A stretch of 64,000 nucleotides of DNA. Source: Epilithonimonas hispanica. Its GTDB lineage: Bacteria; Bacteroidota; Bacteroidia; Flavobacteriales; Weeksellaceae. Numbering within the stretch: position 1 is the first letter of the stretch; each line of letters begins with the position of its first letter. The DNA is taken from the NCBI RefSeq assembly GCF_003385395.1, contig NZ_QNUG01000014.1, forward strand, positions 35,952 through 99,951. The letters are read 5' to 3'. A program made the position numbers and the translations under genes. Shown here in pieces: positions 51,626 to 60,548 of this stretch. The notes beneath the pieces are model-generated. The model saw nothing but the letters and a program-made list of their open reading frames with translations, ran no database searches and was not told where the DNA came from.

Positions 51626-52251
51626 TCTGCATCATAGTCCAATAAGGCAAAAACACTTAGAAGTGTACTATTTTTAAGCTTTTGTTCGGCCTCTTTTACA
51701 TATTGTGCTTCGTTGCTTGCAGGAACATAGATTTCGTAAAAATTTTTATTTCTTATAACAAACAAAGTCGAACCGATAATCATCGTTAGAATATCTTCGG
51801 ATTTTGGTGCATTATGAAAAACCCCGGAAACAATCCCTCTTTTCACAATCTCATCAATTCTCGCAACACAAGTCTGATAAAACTCTAGAAGGTCATCTTT
51901 TACATTATCCAAAGTCCGCATCTCCTGCGTTACAAAACCATGGAAATAATTGTATTTGAAAAGCAAAGAAATCACATAGTTCACAATTTCCTTCATCTGC
52001 ATCTCGGGCTTACCTTCTTTGATTGTTTGAGCAAACTCAGAAAAACTCTCTTTTGTACGCTGAACACGATATTGATAAAGATAGGACATCATCTTTTCTT
52101 TCGAACCAAAATAGTACGAAATCATCGCCACATTGATATTGGCTTTTGTACAAATATCACGCACAGAAGTTCCATCAAAGCCTTTTTTGGCAATTAATTC
52201 TTCTGCAACATCTAGAATAATGATTTGTTTATCCGTAAATTTTTTTCTCAT
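51622..52251 (-). CDS. TetR/AcrR family transcriptional regulator
   Basis: A 209-residue one-component regulator. The helix-turn-helix is at about 20-48, with TSVRDICTKANINVAMISYYFGSKEKMMSYLY typical of TetR family DNA-binding domains. The rest is a helical ligand-binding and dimerisation domain. The start MRKKFTDKQ at 52251 is preferred over an ATG 14 codons upstream because TetR proteins usually begin just before the first helix. Its target could be the neighbouring serine hydrolase, but that gene is convergent, so a distant target is equally likely. Confidence 0.92.
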   Translation of the reverse strand: MRKKFTDKQIIILDVAEELIAKKGFDGTSVRDICTKANINVAMISYYFGSKEKMMSYLYQYRVQRTKESFSEFAQTIKEGKPEMQMKEIVNYVISLLFKYNYFHGFVTQEMRTLDNVKDDLLEFYQTCVARIDEIVKRGIVSGVFHNAPKSEDILTMIIGSTLFVIRNKNFYEIYVPASNEAQYVKEAEQKLKNSTLLSVFALLDYDAD

Positions 52252-52317
52252 TCTCAAAGAAAGATTTAATGTAAAATTAAACTTATTTTTCATTAATTAC
52301 AATAGGCACTATTTTTT

Positions 52318-52325
52318 TATCTTTG
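52318..52325 (+). promoter_or_regulatory. -7 promoter box abutting the TatD-like gene
   Basis: TATCTTTG matches TAnnTTTG and ends 3 nt before the ATG at 52329, the shortest distance in this window. Confidence 0.55.
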
Positions 52326-52328
52326 ATA

Positions 52329-52952
52329 ATGGATTTTCTGGATTTTCATCATCACAAGCCCAATCAAATTGGAATTTACAACCTCAATCTTGTAGAAGAA
52401 ATCCCCGCTGGAAAATTCTCGATTGGTCTTCATCCAAAAGACATTACAGAACATTGGAAATTAGATTTTGAAAAAATTAAAGAAATCTCGACTTCAGAAA
52501 ATTGTCTTGCAATTGGGGAATGTGGTTTGGATGGGTTAATTTCTATTGATGAAAAACTTCAATCTGAAATTTTTCAAGCTCATATTTCTTGGGCAGAAGA
52601 AATTAAAAAACCGATTATCATCCATTGTGTTCGCAGGTTTTCGCAGATATTACACTTCAAAAAAGCAAAAGTCCCGTTGGTAATTCATGGTTTCAATAAG
52701 AAGGAAAATATCGGAAAAGAACTTTTGAAAGCTGGCTTTTATCTGAGTTTTGGAAAAGCGGCTTTAGATAACTTATCTTTGCAAAAATTGATTGAAGATT
52801 TTCCTATTCAAAGATTATTTTTAGAAACTGACAACTCGGATTTTGATATTACAGAATTATATGAAAAAGTTTCCGAAATCAAATCTATTTCTTTGGAAAA
52901 CCTGAAAACTCAGTTGTGGGAAAATCTCGGAAATGTGATTAATTATGGATAA
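52329..52952 (+). CDS. TatD family hydrolase
   Basis: A 207-residue metal-dependent hydrolase, shorter than the usual 250-260 residues of TatD DNases. The metal ligands appear as DFHHHKP near residues 5-11 and the IGECGLDGL segment near 67-75. Then come IIHCVRRFSQIL near 96 and VIHGFNKK near 121, and LFLETDNSDFD near 162. It may be a 3-5 DNase or act in quality control. The ATG at 52329 follows a promoter box after 3 nt, so the upstream TTG inside the box is rejected. It overlaps tcdA by 8 nt. Confidence 0.9.
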   Translation: MDFLDFHHHKPNQIGIYNLNLVEEIPAGKFSIGLHPKDITEHWKLDFEKIKEISTSENCLAIGECGLDGLISIDEKLQSEIFQAHISWAEEIKKPIIIHCVRRFSQILHFKKAKVPLVIHGFNKKENIGKELLKAGFYLSFGKAALDNLSLQKLIEDFPIQRLFLETDNSDFDITELYEKVSEIKSISLENLKTQLWENLGNVINYG

Positions 52953-53685
52953 ATTTTGGTTAGAACGTACCGAATTACTGATAAAAGAAGAAGGAATTGA
53001 AAAGCTACAAAATGCCAAAGTTTTGGTAGTAGGTTTAGGTGGTGTAGGTTCTTTTGCTGCAGAATTTTTGGCAAGAGCAGGAATCGGGAAAATGGTGATT
53101 GTGGATGGCGATGTTGTAGACATTACTAATATTAATCGTCAGTTACCCGCACTTCATTCAACAATTGGTCAGCATAAAGTGGAGTTGGTTGGAGAGCGAT
53201 TGATGGACATTAATCCGAAACTTAATCTTACCAAAATCAATGAGTTTCTGGAACCAGAAAGAATGGAAGAATTAATAAAATCAGAAAAATTCGATTACGT
53301 TTTGGACTGTATTGATTCTTTGACTCCGAAAATAGCATTAATGATAACTTGCCGAAGAAATAAGGTAAAATTAGTATCATCTATGGGTGCTGGCGGAAAG
53401 ACTGATCCTAGCAAAGTAATGGTTCGAGACCTTCACAAAACCAGAGATTGTCTATTGGCAAGACAAGTGAGAAAACGTCTGAAAAAAGAAAAAATCAACA
53501 AAGGTTTCCGCTGTGTTTTCTCAACAGAGGTACAGGACGAGAATAGCTTGAAAATGACTGACGGAACTAATTTTAAGCGATCCTTTTATGGAACAATCAG
53601 TTTCATTCCGGCTCTTTTTGGATTGTATGCCGCAGCGGAAGTCATTAATTATTTAACTGGAAGACAACAATATATTGAAGACTAA
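52945..53685 (+). CDS. tcdA: tRNA threonylcarbamoyladenosine dehydratase (TcdA/CsdL)
   Basis: A 246-residue E1-like (ThiF/MoeB) protein. The ATP loop is VLVVGLGGVGSFAAEFLARAG near 28-48, followed by DGDVVDITNINRQ near 53-65, and CIDSLTPK near 119. It lacks a C-terminal ubiquitin-like system domain, as TcdA does. TcdA cyclises t6A in tRNA to ct6A using ATP. The MoeB and ThiF options are less likely because no MoaD or ThiS gene lies nearby. It overlaps tatD by 8 nt and rnpA by 11 nt, so the three genes form one transcript. Confidence 0.9.
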   Translation: MDKFWLERTELLIKEEGIEKLQNAKVLVVGLGGVGSFAAEFLARAGIGKMVIVDGDVVDITNINRQLPALHSTIGQHKVELVGERLMDINPKLNLTKINEFLEPERMEELIKSEKFDYVLDCIDSLTPKIALMITCRRNKVKLVSSMGAGGKTDPSKVMVRDLHKTRDCLLARQVRKRLKKEKINKGFRCVFSTEVQDENSLKMTDGTNFKRSFYGTISFIPALFGLYAAAEVINYLTGRQQYIED

Positions 53686-54046
53686 TAGCTATCCTTCCCA
53701 CGAAAAACTGAAAAAGAAATATGAGATAGACCTCCTTTTTGGCAAAGGAAAGTGGCTTTCTGTGGATAATATTAGAATCATTCATTTAAAATCTTCGGAA
53801 AAACTAAGTATCGATTCTCATAAAATAGGCGTTTCTGTTTCGAAGAAATTTTTTAAAAAAGCAGTTGACAGAAACCGTTTAAAACGCTTACTTAGAGAAT
53901 CTTACAGACTCAACAAAACAGCATACAAAGAAGCATTTGGTGATCAATCGATAGCAATGATTTTTTGGGCTTCTAAAGAGATGCCGGATCATTTTTCTGT
54001 TGTAGAAAATCAATTTTTGAATCTTTGTAAAAAGAAATTAGGCTAA
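53675..54046 (+). CDS. rnpA: Ribonuclease P protein component
   Basis: A 123-residue basic protein that binds the RNase P RNA and helps mature tRNA 5-prime ends. The hallmark RNR motif is in KKAVDRNRLKRLLRESYRL near 64-82. The first part has EIDLLFGKGKW near 17. No ATG fits, so the start is TTG at 53675 inside the tcdA end (11-nt overlap). This suggests coupling to tcdA translation. rpmH, the usual rnpA partner, is absent here. Confidence 0.92.
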   Translation: MKTNSYPSHEKLKKKYEIDLLFGKGKWLSVDNIRIIHLKSSEKLSIDSHKIGVSVSKKFFKKAVDRNRLKRLLRESYRLNKTAYKEAFGDQSIAMIFWASKEMPDHFSVVENQFLNLCKKKLG

Positions 54047-54089
54047 TGTTTTCATATAATTTGTAATTTTATTCTCAAAGAAATTACAA

Positions 54090-54683
54090 ATGAGTGACAT
54101 TTTACCTTACACTTTAAGTGCTTTTATTGGAATTGGATTGGCGGCAGCTTCTGGTTTCAGAGTTTTTTTACCAATGTTTGCCGTGAGTTTGGCGTCTTAT
54201 CTAGGATGGATTCCTATGTCGGATAACTTCGAATGGCTATCTGGATTACCAACACTTATTACTACCGCTGTTGCAACGATCTGCGAAATAGTAGCCTACT
54301 ACATTCCTATTGTTGATAATTTTTTGGATACGATTACAATTCCTTTAGCAACCATTGCTGGTTCTATCCTATTTGCAAGTCAGTTTATGGAATTGGATAC
54401 ATTCCCACAGTGGGCTCTGGCTTTGATCGCAGGAGGCGGAACTGCAGCAACAATAGCATCTGGATTTGCAGGAACGCGCGCCGCATCTACAGCAACAACT
54501 GCAGGAATTGGTAACAATGTTGTTGCGACTACGGAAACTGCAGGCGCTGGATTGATGTCTGTTCTTTCTATTTTCTTACCTATTTTGGCTTTTATTTTTG
54601 CAATTGTGTTAATTGTTCTTGTTCTATTTTTTGGAAGGAAACTTTGGCGAAAAATGAAGGCTAATAACTCTGGGATATTCTAA
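54090..54683 (+). CDS. DUF4126 family membrane protein
   Basis: A 197-residue membrane protein with about four to five helices. It matches DUF4126 with its GIGLAAASGFRVFLPMFAVSLASYLGW opening near 15-41, the ICEIVAYYIPIVDNFLDTI segment near 65-83 and the AGGGTAATIASGFAGTRAASTATTAGIGN stretch near 111-139. The function is unknown. It lies 43 nt after rnpA and ends in a strong bidirectional terminator. Confidence 0.9.
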   Translation: MSDILPYTLSAFIGIGLAAASGFRVFLPMFAVSLASYLGWIPMSDNFEWLSGLPTLITTAVATICEIVAYYIPIVDNFLDTITIPLATIAGSILFASQFMELDTFPQWALALIAGGGTAATIASGFAGTRAASTATTAGIGNNVVATTETAGAGLMSVLSIFLPILAFIFAIVLIVLVLFFGRKLWRKMKANNSGIF

Positions 54684-54718
54684 AATACAAAAGACCGCAA
54701 ATTGCGGTCTTTTGTATT
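54684..54718. terminator. Bidirectional terminator between DUF4126 and DUF5689 genes
   Basis: Arms 54684-54700 and 54702-54718 form a 17-bp perfect inverted repeat with A- and T-rich ends, between two converging genes. Confidence 0.88.
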
Positions 54719-54738
54719 ATTAATGAAAATAAACTTAA

Positions 54739-56136
54739 TTATTGAACTTTGATGTCATCAATTTGAATAGTTGTTGTAACACCTGTTCCTGCTCCTTCGT
54801 ATTTGAAAAGGATGAATCCATTGCCTGTTAAACCAGCAGGAATAGTATATGTTCCCGCATTTGCAAGAGTACCATAACCATTGGTTGGTGTTTTAGGAAT
54901 GGTAAAACTAGATGTAATATCTGTTAAAGTAGCTGTTCCAATATCAGAACCCGGAGTATAGTCATTGGTTGTATAAACTTTAAGAGCATCTCCATTGTAG
55001 TAACCAACATTGACTCTAAAACTAAAATTATTAGCCGCAGTAAAATCTACTGGTACAATAAAATAATTTTGGAAAGATCCATTTCCTGCATTTGCAGACA
55101 TTTGGATATACTTGTTACTGCTAAATGTTTTTACCTGCCAATATCTATTTCCTACATAAGCATAGTTAAGATATTTAGGGAAATTTGCTAGGTTAACTTC
55201 ATAACTCTCGAATGTTTCTGTAAAAGCACCTGAGTAAGCAATTTCTGATCCTCCTAATAATCCTGTTGCAAAACGAGGATTTGTAAAGTTGATATCGCTT
55301 ATACCTCTAATAATATTTTGGTAAGGTGCAGATCCTGTCCCATATTTGCTAACTACAAAAGTGATATCTCCGCTTTTGTCTGGGATAAGGTAAGAAGTTG
55401 CTTTAAAGAAACCGTCTGTTCTTACAATTCCGGTATTTCCATCTTTATCTACCAAATTTCTATTAGAATCTACAAAATTTCCTGCAAGATCTTTGTTCAT
55501 CAATGGCAAACCAACTTCATTAGAAGCAAATTGTACATTTTTAACAATGGCTAATGTATTTACATATTTTGGATCTTGGATTTGCGTCAAAGTCAATTCT
55601 TGAGGAACAATGGTTGCGATATCAAGACCATTACCATTACAAACACCTGAGATAAATCTACCGATAATAGACTCTGGGATTCTACCAATAGCATAATCTG
55701 GATCTTTTACCCCTAAAGTGATAACATCATTGGATTTCCCAATAACCATTCCGTTTGCTTTGATTCTGATGTGAGCTCCAACTGGAAAATCGGTATAGTT
55801 CATAGATTTGTTAACCCCTACAACCAAACCAACCGTTGGATTTTCTGGCTTATCTTGGAAAGATATTGTTTTGTAAAAATTTCCGCTTGCATCCGAAGAA
55901 ACCACATATCCGTCAAAAATAACTGCAGGATTGGTTGCATCTTGCGCAGGTACAGTGTAAACACCGTTTGCTGGAGAGTTTGCTACAAACTCTGCCATTG
56001 TAGTAGTTGGCGCATCAAATTTGTTGTTACAAACCATCTCTGGCGCATCCCAATTATCATCTTTGACACACGAAACCTGGGAAGCTCCTAAAACAGCTAC
56101 ACCAAGACTTATTTTGAAGTATTTTTTTATATTCAT
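54739..56136 (-). CDS. DUF5689 domain lipoprotein
   Basis: A 465-residue exported protein with a lipoprotein-like signal (SQVSC, Cys at 23, a relaxed lipobox). Residues about 45-280 form the DUF5689 domain, which has an OB-fold-like strand order (VIFDGYVVSSDASGNFYKTISFQD). The last 170 residues are a choice-of-anchor J/cleaved adhesin-type jelly roll beginning FTETFESYE. It lies 25 nt downstream of the TonB receptor on the same strand. The pair recalls receptor and surface lipoprotein pairs; it would sit on the outer face of the outer membrane. Ligand unknown. Confidence 0.85.
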   Translation of the reverse strand: MNIKKYFKISLGVAVLGASQVSCVKDDNWDAPEMVCNNKFDAPTTTMAEFVANSPANGVYTVPAQDATNPAVIFDGYVVSSDASGNFYKTISFQDKPENPTVGLVVGVNKSMNYTDFPVGAHIRIKANGMVIGKSNDVITLGVKDPDYAIGRIPESIIGRFISGVCNGNGLDIATIVPQELTLTQIQDPKYVNTLAIVKNVQFASNEVGLPLMNKDLAGNFVDSNRNLVDKDGNTGIVRTDGFFKATSYLIPDKSGDITFVVSKYGTGSAPYQNIIRGISDINFTNPRFATGLLGGSEIAYSGAFTETFESYEVNLANFPKYLNYAYVGNRYWQVKTFSSNKYIQMSANAGNGSFQNYFIVPVDFTAANNFSFRVNVGYYNGDALKVYTTNDYTPGSDIGTATLTDITSSFTIPKTPTNGYGTLANAGTYTIPAGLTGNGFILFKYEGAGTGVTTTIQIDDIKVQ

Positions 56137-56161
56137 TTTCTTGCTTTTTTAAAATTGTTTT

Positions 56162-59044
56162 TTAGAATCTCACTTGTAAATTAACGAAATACGAACGCCC
56201 TTGTGTGTACCAATATTTAGGTGCAAAGTTTGGTGTACTACTATTAAAATCATTCTCAAAATCTACATTTCCTTTGGTATTTCTTATTTGTTCGAATCCA
56301 CCAGTTATATAATTTGTATTATCAAAAATATTGTTAACAGATGCAGAAATCAACAAATAGTATTTCCCGAAGATCCAAGATTTTCCAACATTAGCATTAA
56401 TAAAATGCGCAGATGGAAGTTTCTTTTGGCTCATGTAGTAATCTAGCTTTTCTTGAGTAAGTGTTGTAATTGGTGTGCTACTAATATTACTTGTATACCA
56501 CTGATCACTTCTTGTAATTGCGTTAGGATCAAGATTGTTATCGTCTAGGTAATTCCAGTTAGCACCAACCCACCAATAGTGCGGATTGTTATAACGTAAT
56601 CCTGCGGAGAAAGCTTTCTGAGGTGTTCCACCTACTTTCATCCCTTTGATATTCGTTTTTCCATAATCAACATATGGCGCTGCAACTACGTCTGATGCAA
56701 AATAAACGGTTGGATTGTTTCTATAAGTATAATCTCCCCAGTTTGCTACTCCTTGGAAAGAAAGCGTTGGAAGGATCTTATAATCAACACCCAATTCTGC
56801 TCCCATGTTTCTCTTATTCACATTGGACATTGTTTGTACTACAAAAGCACTAGCAGTTTGGTCTACACCTGCTGTAGTCTCATCACTATTACTTGTAGCA
56901 AGTGTAAGTCCATCCGCAAAGAATCTCTGCACACTAGTATCATCTTCTGTATCAACAAGATAACCAGTAACTCTCAATTTCAATTTAGGACTAGAAACAA
57001 CATAACTCAAGTCATTGGCATTAATCTTCACATTTTTAATACCTGGCGCTGAGTAGTTATTATTTCTTGGGTTGATAAAAATATCTTGTAAAAATGGTGC
57101 TTCTGTGAAATATGCGCCGTTATAAACTAAGAAATTTCTACCATTTAATCTATAAACAACTTGGCTTTTCAGACCATAATTCCAATAATTGTAGTCTTGA
57201 CCTTTCCCAAGAGAATGATCCTGATAAAGATAATGCTGGAACAATCCTTCTCTGCTAGAAGTAGAGTATCCAAATAAACCGCTCACAAAAACATCAAAAT
57301 TGCCTGTGGAAAACTTAACGCCTGGATTTACTTTTACCTCTTGTCTTCTTAAGATATAATTATAACCAATTTTGTCGCCAACGTGTTTTGCAAGGTTGGT
57401 ATCCTTCACATCATAAAGACCAGAGGAGCCTTTTCTGTTAGAATCTGCAAATGGATCAACTCCCAGTACATAATCTGCGCCCAACATATCTTCTACTTCT
57501 CTATAATATTCGGAACGGAAGTTCTGATAAGAAACGTTTAGTAAGAATTTGGATTTATCTGTAAAATTGTAGGTGTAGTGTGTAGCTGCATTCCAGATCT
57601 TATCATCACTTACGTCATTTACTAAGAAATATTTTGCTCTTTTTCCTGTAAGACCATATTTTGTAGACATCTCCTGCTGGTCAAAAGCATCATTACTACG
57701 GTTTACGTTATATAGATTGTTCCAATTGATCTGAGTAACTTCTTGATTATTATTCGCCCAATTTTCAATAGCCGCATCGCGACCGTTCATTAACTCAGTA
57801 TATAATGCAGGATTTTGTACATTATGATATGCATTATACTCTATACTATTGGAGTAATAACTTGGTAATTTTTTGTAATAGGTTGGCGATGGATTATTTG
57901 CATTTTGCCAATCTAATCTGGATCCACTATCTTTTCCAAATTGGTAAGAAAGCGTAGTCCAAAGGCTAGATTTTTTATTGATTTTTAAGAAATCTTGCAA
58001 TTGGAAAATCGGTTGAAAACCTTTTCTAACTCTTTCGTTTCTTTTTTCTCCATTTTGCCACCCCCAATATGAGTTGTAATGTACGCCTCTGTAATTATAA
58101 ACCTCTTGAGTATTAGGACTAGACGTAGATCTTCTTGTAGGAGAAGCAAAAGCATTGAATGTAATCGTGTGATTATCATTAATTTTCTTCTCAATCCCGA
58201 GATAAGTTCCGTACGCATCATAGAAAGTACCGTCTTGGATTCCTTCTTCTGCCCATCTTTTAGCTCCCATTACTGTAAATGCCCAACCTTTTTTAGACAT
58301 TCCAGATGTGTATCTTAGAGAAACTCTTTGTCTGTAATTTCTGTTGGTGATAGAATAAACAGCTTGGAAACCTTTTCTATACTCGCTAGCTTTGGTATTT
58401 TTATAAATCACTCCACTCGCTCCTCCAAATGCATACTCAGATGGTGAATGATTAGCAGCAATCTCTGGATATCTTACAATCTCATTAAGACCTCCCCAAT
58501 TAGAAAAATCTACATTTCCATTATCAGATTTTACCATAGACACGCCATTCAACATATTTTCAGAAGTTCTACCATCTACACCTCTTGGTCTGAACCAATA
58601 TGCACCAAGGTCAAAACTTGCTATTCTGTTGAAAACATCTTGAGAAGATTGTAATAGACCTACTGTTGACGATTGCCCATTGTCTTCATCACCCGCATTA
58701 TCTAGGATTGCAAGACCTTGATCCGCGCCTGTCAATGTTGAGTAAAGGGTAATAACCCCCAAGTCTTTTCTTTTCTCCGTAGTAATATCAAATTCCAAGG
58801 TTTTTGTTTCGAAATTTGACTTAGATACCACAATCTGATAATGTCCGGTTTTTAAATCTACAAACTGGAAATATCCAATTTTGTCTGCCGAAACATCATT
58901 ACCTTCTCCTTTAAGACTTACTTGTGCTTTTTCAACTGGTTTCCCTTCTGCATCTTTCAGATATGCAAAAACCGTAGTTTGTGCAAAATAAAACGACGCT
59001 GGAAGCACTGTAAATAAGGAGATTAATGATAGTTTTTTAATCAT
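56162..59044 (-). CDS. TonB-dependent receptor with carboxypeptidase-like regulatory domain
   Basis: A 960-residue outer membrane receptor. The signal peptide ends ASFYFAQ near residue 22. Residues about 25-105 form a CarboxypepD_reg-like domain (VFAYLKDAEGKPVEKAQVSLKG). The plug follows (about 120-215, with FDLGAYWFRPRGVDGRTSENMLNG) and a large barrel ends with an aromatic VNLQVRF terminus. It is co-transcribed with the DUF5689 lipoprotein and divergent from the secreted nuclease-like gene. A -7 box lies 60 nt upstream. Substrate unknown; nucleic acid or phosphate products are one guess from context. Confidence 0.9.
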   Translation of the reverse strand: MIKKLSLISLFTVLPASFYFAQTTVFAYLKDAEGKPVEKAQVSLKGEGNDVSADKIGYFQFVDLKTGHYQIVVSKSNFETKTLEFDITTEKRKDLGVITLYSTLTGADQGLAILDNAGDEDNGQSSTVGLLQSSQDVFNRIASFDLGAYWFRPRGVDGRTSENMLNGVSMVKSDNGNVDFSNWGGLNEIVRYPEIAANHSPSEYAFGGASGVIYKNTKASEYRKGFQAVYSITNRNYRQRVSLRYTSGMSKKGWAFTVMGAKRWAEEGIQDGTFYDAYGTYLGIEKKINDNHTITFNAFASPTRRSTSSPNTQEVYNYRGVHYNSYWGWQNGEKRNERVRKGFQPIFQLQDFLKINKKSSLWTTLSYQFGKDSGSRLDWQNANNPSPTYYKKLPSYYSNSIEYNAYHNVQNPALYTELMNGRDAAIENWANNNQEVTQINWNNLYNVNRSNDAFDQQEMSTKYGLTGKRAKYFLVNDVSDDKIWNAATHYTYNFTDKSKFLLNVSYQNFRSEYYREVEDMLGADYVLGVDPFADSNRKGSSGLYDVKDTNLAKHVGDKIGYNYILRRQEVKVNPGVKFSTGNFDVFVSGLFGYSTSSREGLFQHYLYQDHSLGKGQDYNYWNYGLKSQVVYRLNGRNFLVYNGAYFTEAPFLQDIFINPRNNNYSAPGIKNVKINANDLSYVVSSPKLKLRVTGYLVDTEDDTSVQRFFADGLTLATSNSDETTAGVDQTASAFVVQTMSNVNKRNMGAELGVDYKILPTLSFQGVANWGDYTYRNNPTVYFASDVVAAPYVDYGKTNIKGMKVGGTPQKAFSAGLRYNNPHYWWVGANWNYLDDNNLDPNAITRSDQWYTSNISSTPITTLTQEKLDYYMSQKKLPSAHFINANVGKSWIFGKYYLLISASVNNIFDNTNYITGGFEQIRNTKGNVDFENDFNSSTPNFAPKYWYTQGRSYFVNLQVRF

Positions 59045-59104
59045 AAATCAATTAGGTTTTGTTTGCTCTTTTTTTCTAATATACAGTCCGTTACACACGG
59101 AAGG

Positions 59105-59112
59105 CAAATGTA
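59105..59112 (-). promoter_or_regulatory. -7 promoter box of the TonB receptor-DUF5689 unit
   Basis: Minus-strand TACATTTG matches TAnnTTTG, 60 nt before the receptor ATG. Confidence 0.5.
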
Positions 59113-59237
59113 AATAAATTTTTGATAATTAATACTTTTTAACATTTTTTTATTTTAACAAATTATCAATTTTTCGAAACATAATTGTATATTATTAAAA
59201 TATTGCAATTTTTATTTTACAACAGTTCAAAAAAAAT

Positions 59238-59245
59238 TACTTTTG
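59238..59245 (+). promoter_or_regulatory. -7 promoter box of the endonuclease-like gene
   Basis: TACTTTTG matches TAnnTTTG, 19 nt before the ATG at 59265. It lies in the same 220-bp divergent spacer as the receptor promoter. Confidence 0.6.
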
Positions 59246-59264
59246 TAGCCTTACATTTTTTATT

Positions 59265-60461
59265 ATGAAAAATATATTTACTATTGTTGCTATTCTTAGC
59301 ATTTCCTTAGTAGCCGCTCAAAAAAGACAGGTTCGCGCTGCTACCATAGGATTTTTAAACGTTGAAAACCTTTGGGATACCATTCGTTCTGCAGATTATA
59401 TCGACGGCACAAAAGACAGAAGCAACCCCGCTTTCCACAGAAGTGTGCCTTTAGACTCTATCAAATATCTTGAAGTAACAGATAAAGATTACAAAGGACC
59501 ATGGAATGACGAGTCCCTTATTGGCAAAAAAGTCGTGAGAATCCAAGGTAGCTCAGAAGAGTTCACTCCCAAAAGTGGAAAAAATTACACCTATGATGTT
59601 TATAAACAAAAATTAGCCAATGAAGCAAAAGTGATTTCTGAAATGGGGAAATCTTATACCGGAACAGCTCCTGTTGTGGTTGGTCTTTTGGAAGTAGAAA
59701 ACCGCCAAGTTGTAGAAGACCTTGTAAAAGAACCAGCTATTGCAAAATATGATTATGGAGTTGTTCATTATAACTCTTATGATTACAGAGGTATTGACAT
59801 AGCCTTTATCTATCAAAAAAGAAGATTCACTCCTTCCAAATCTTGGACAAAAGAAATCAAAATTTTTGGTAGCGAAGGAAAAAGAGAATACACAAGAGAT
59901 GTTTTAGTTTTAACCGGTTTTCTTGACAACGAGAAAGTTGCATTTTTCCTAAATCACTGGCCATCAAGAAGAGGAGGCGAAGCTATTTCTCTTTCTAAGC
60001 GTAATGCTGCTGCAAAGGTCTTAAGACAACAAATGGATAGCGTAAGAGCACTAGATCCTTCTACAAAATTATTTGCAATGGGAGATTTCAATGATGATCC
60101 AGTTAGTCCAAGTTTAAAAAATGGACTTAAAGCAGTAGGCAACCCAAAAGATTTATCGGAAGAAAACCATTATCTTAACCTTATGTATCCCTTGTATAAA
60201 AAAGGTATTGCTTCCTTGGCTTACCAAGATGCACCTAACTTGTTTGATCAAATCATTGTATCATCCAACCTACATTCACCTAATAAAGAGCTAAGAAAAG
60301 ACTATACTGTTTTCAAAGCAGAAATTTTCGCTCCAGACTATCTAATTACCAAAGAGGGAAATTACAAAGGTTATCCATTTAGATCATGGTCAGGAGACAA
60401 GTTTACCGGAGGTTATTCCGATCACTTTCCTGCATTTGTGGTATTGCAAAAAGAACCTTAA
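59265..60461 (+). CDS. Exported endonuclease/exonuclease/phosphatase family protein
   Basis: A 398-residue EEP-fold phosphoesterase with a signal peptide ending SLVAAQ near residue 18. The metal and catalytic motifs are in order: GFLNVENLWD near 29, VGLLEVENRQV near 139, the catalytic His in FFLNHWPSRRGG near 225, MGDFNDDPVSP near 265 and the terminal SDHFPAFVV near 382. It may be a DNase, RNase or sugar/lipid phosphatase. It lacks a T9SS sorting domain, so a periplasmic location is likely. It is divergent from the TonB receptor-DUF5689 unit. Confidence 0.92.
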   Translation: MKNIFTIVAILSISLVAAQKRQVRAATIGFLNVENLWDTIRSADYIDGTKDRSNPAFHRSVPLDSIKYLEVTDKDYKGPWNDESLIGKKVVRIQGSSEEFTPKSGKNYTYDVYKQKLANEAKVISEMGKSYTGTAPVVVGLLEVENRQVVEDLVKEPAIAKYDYGVVHYNSYDYRGIDIAFIYQKRRFTPSKSWTKEIKIFGSEGKREYTRDVLVLTGFLDNEKVAFFLNHWPSRRGGEAISLSKRNAAAKVLRQQMDSVRALDPSTKLFAMGDFNDDPVSPSLKNGLKAVGNPKDLSEENHYLNLMYPLYKKGIASLAYQDAPNLFDQIIVSSNLHSPNKELRKDYTVFKAEIFAPDYLITKEGNYKGYPFRSWSGDKFTGGYSDHFPAFVVLQKEP

Positions 60462-60473
60462 GTAATAAAAATC

Positions 60474-60503
60474 AACCGTTTCAAATTTTGGGACGGTTTT
60501 TTT
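60474..60503 (+). terminator. Terminator of the endonuclease-like gene
   Basis: A 9-bp stem with G-U pairs (60474-60482 with 60490-60498) is followed by a T-run. Confidence 0.8.
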
Positions 60504-60548
60504 GTAGATTTTTGCAATGTTATTTCCCGATTTCTTTCTCGATTTTTT

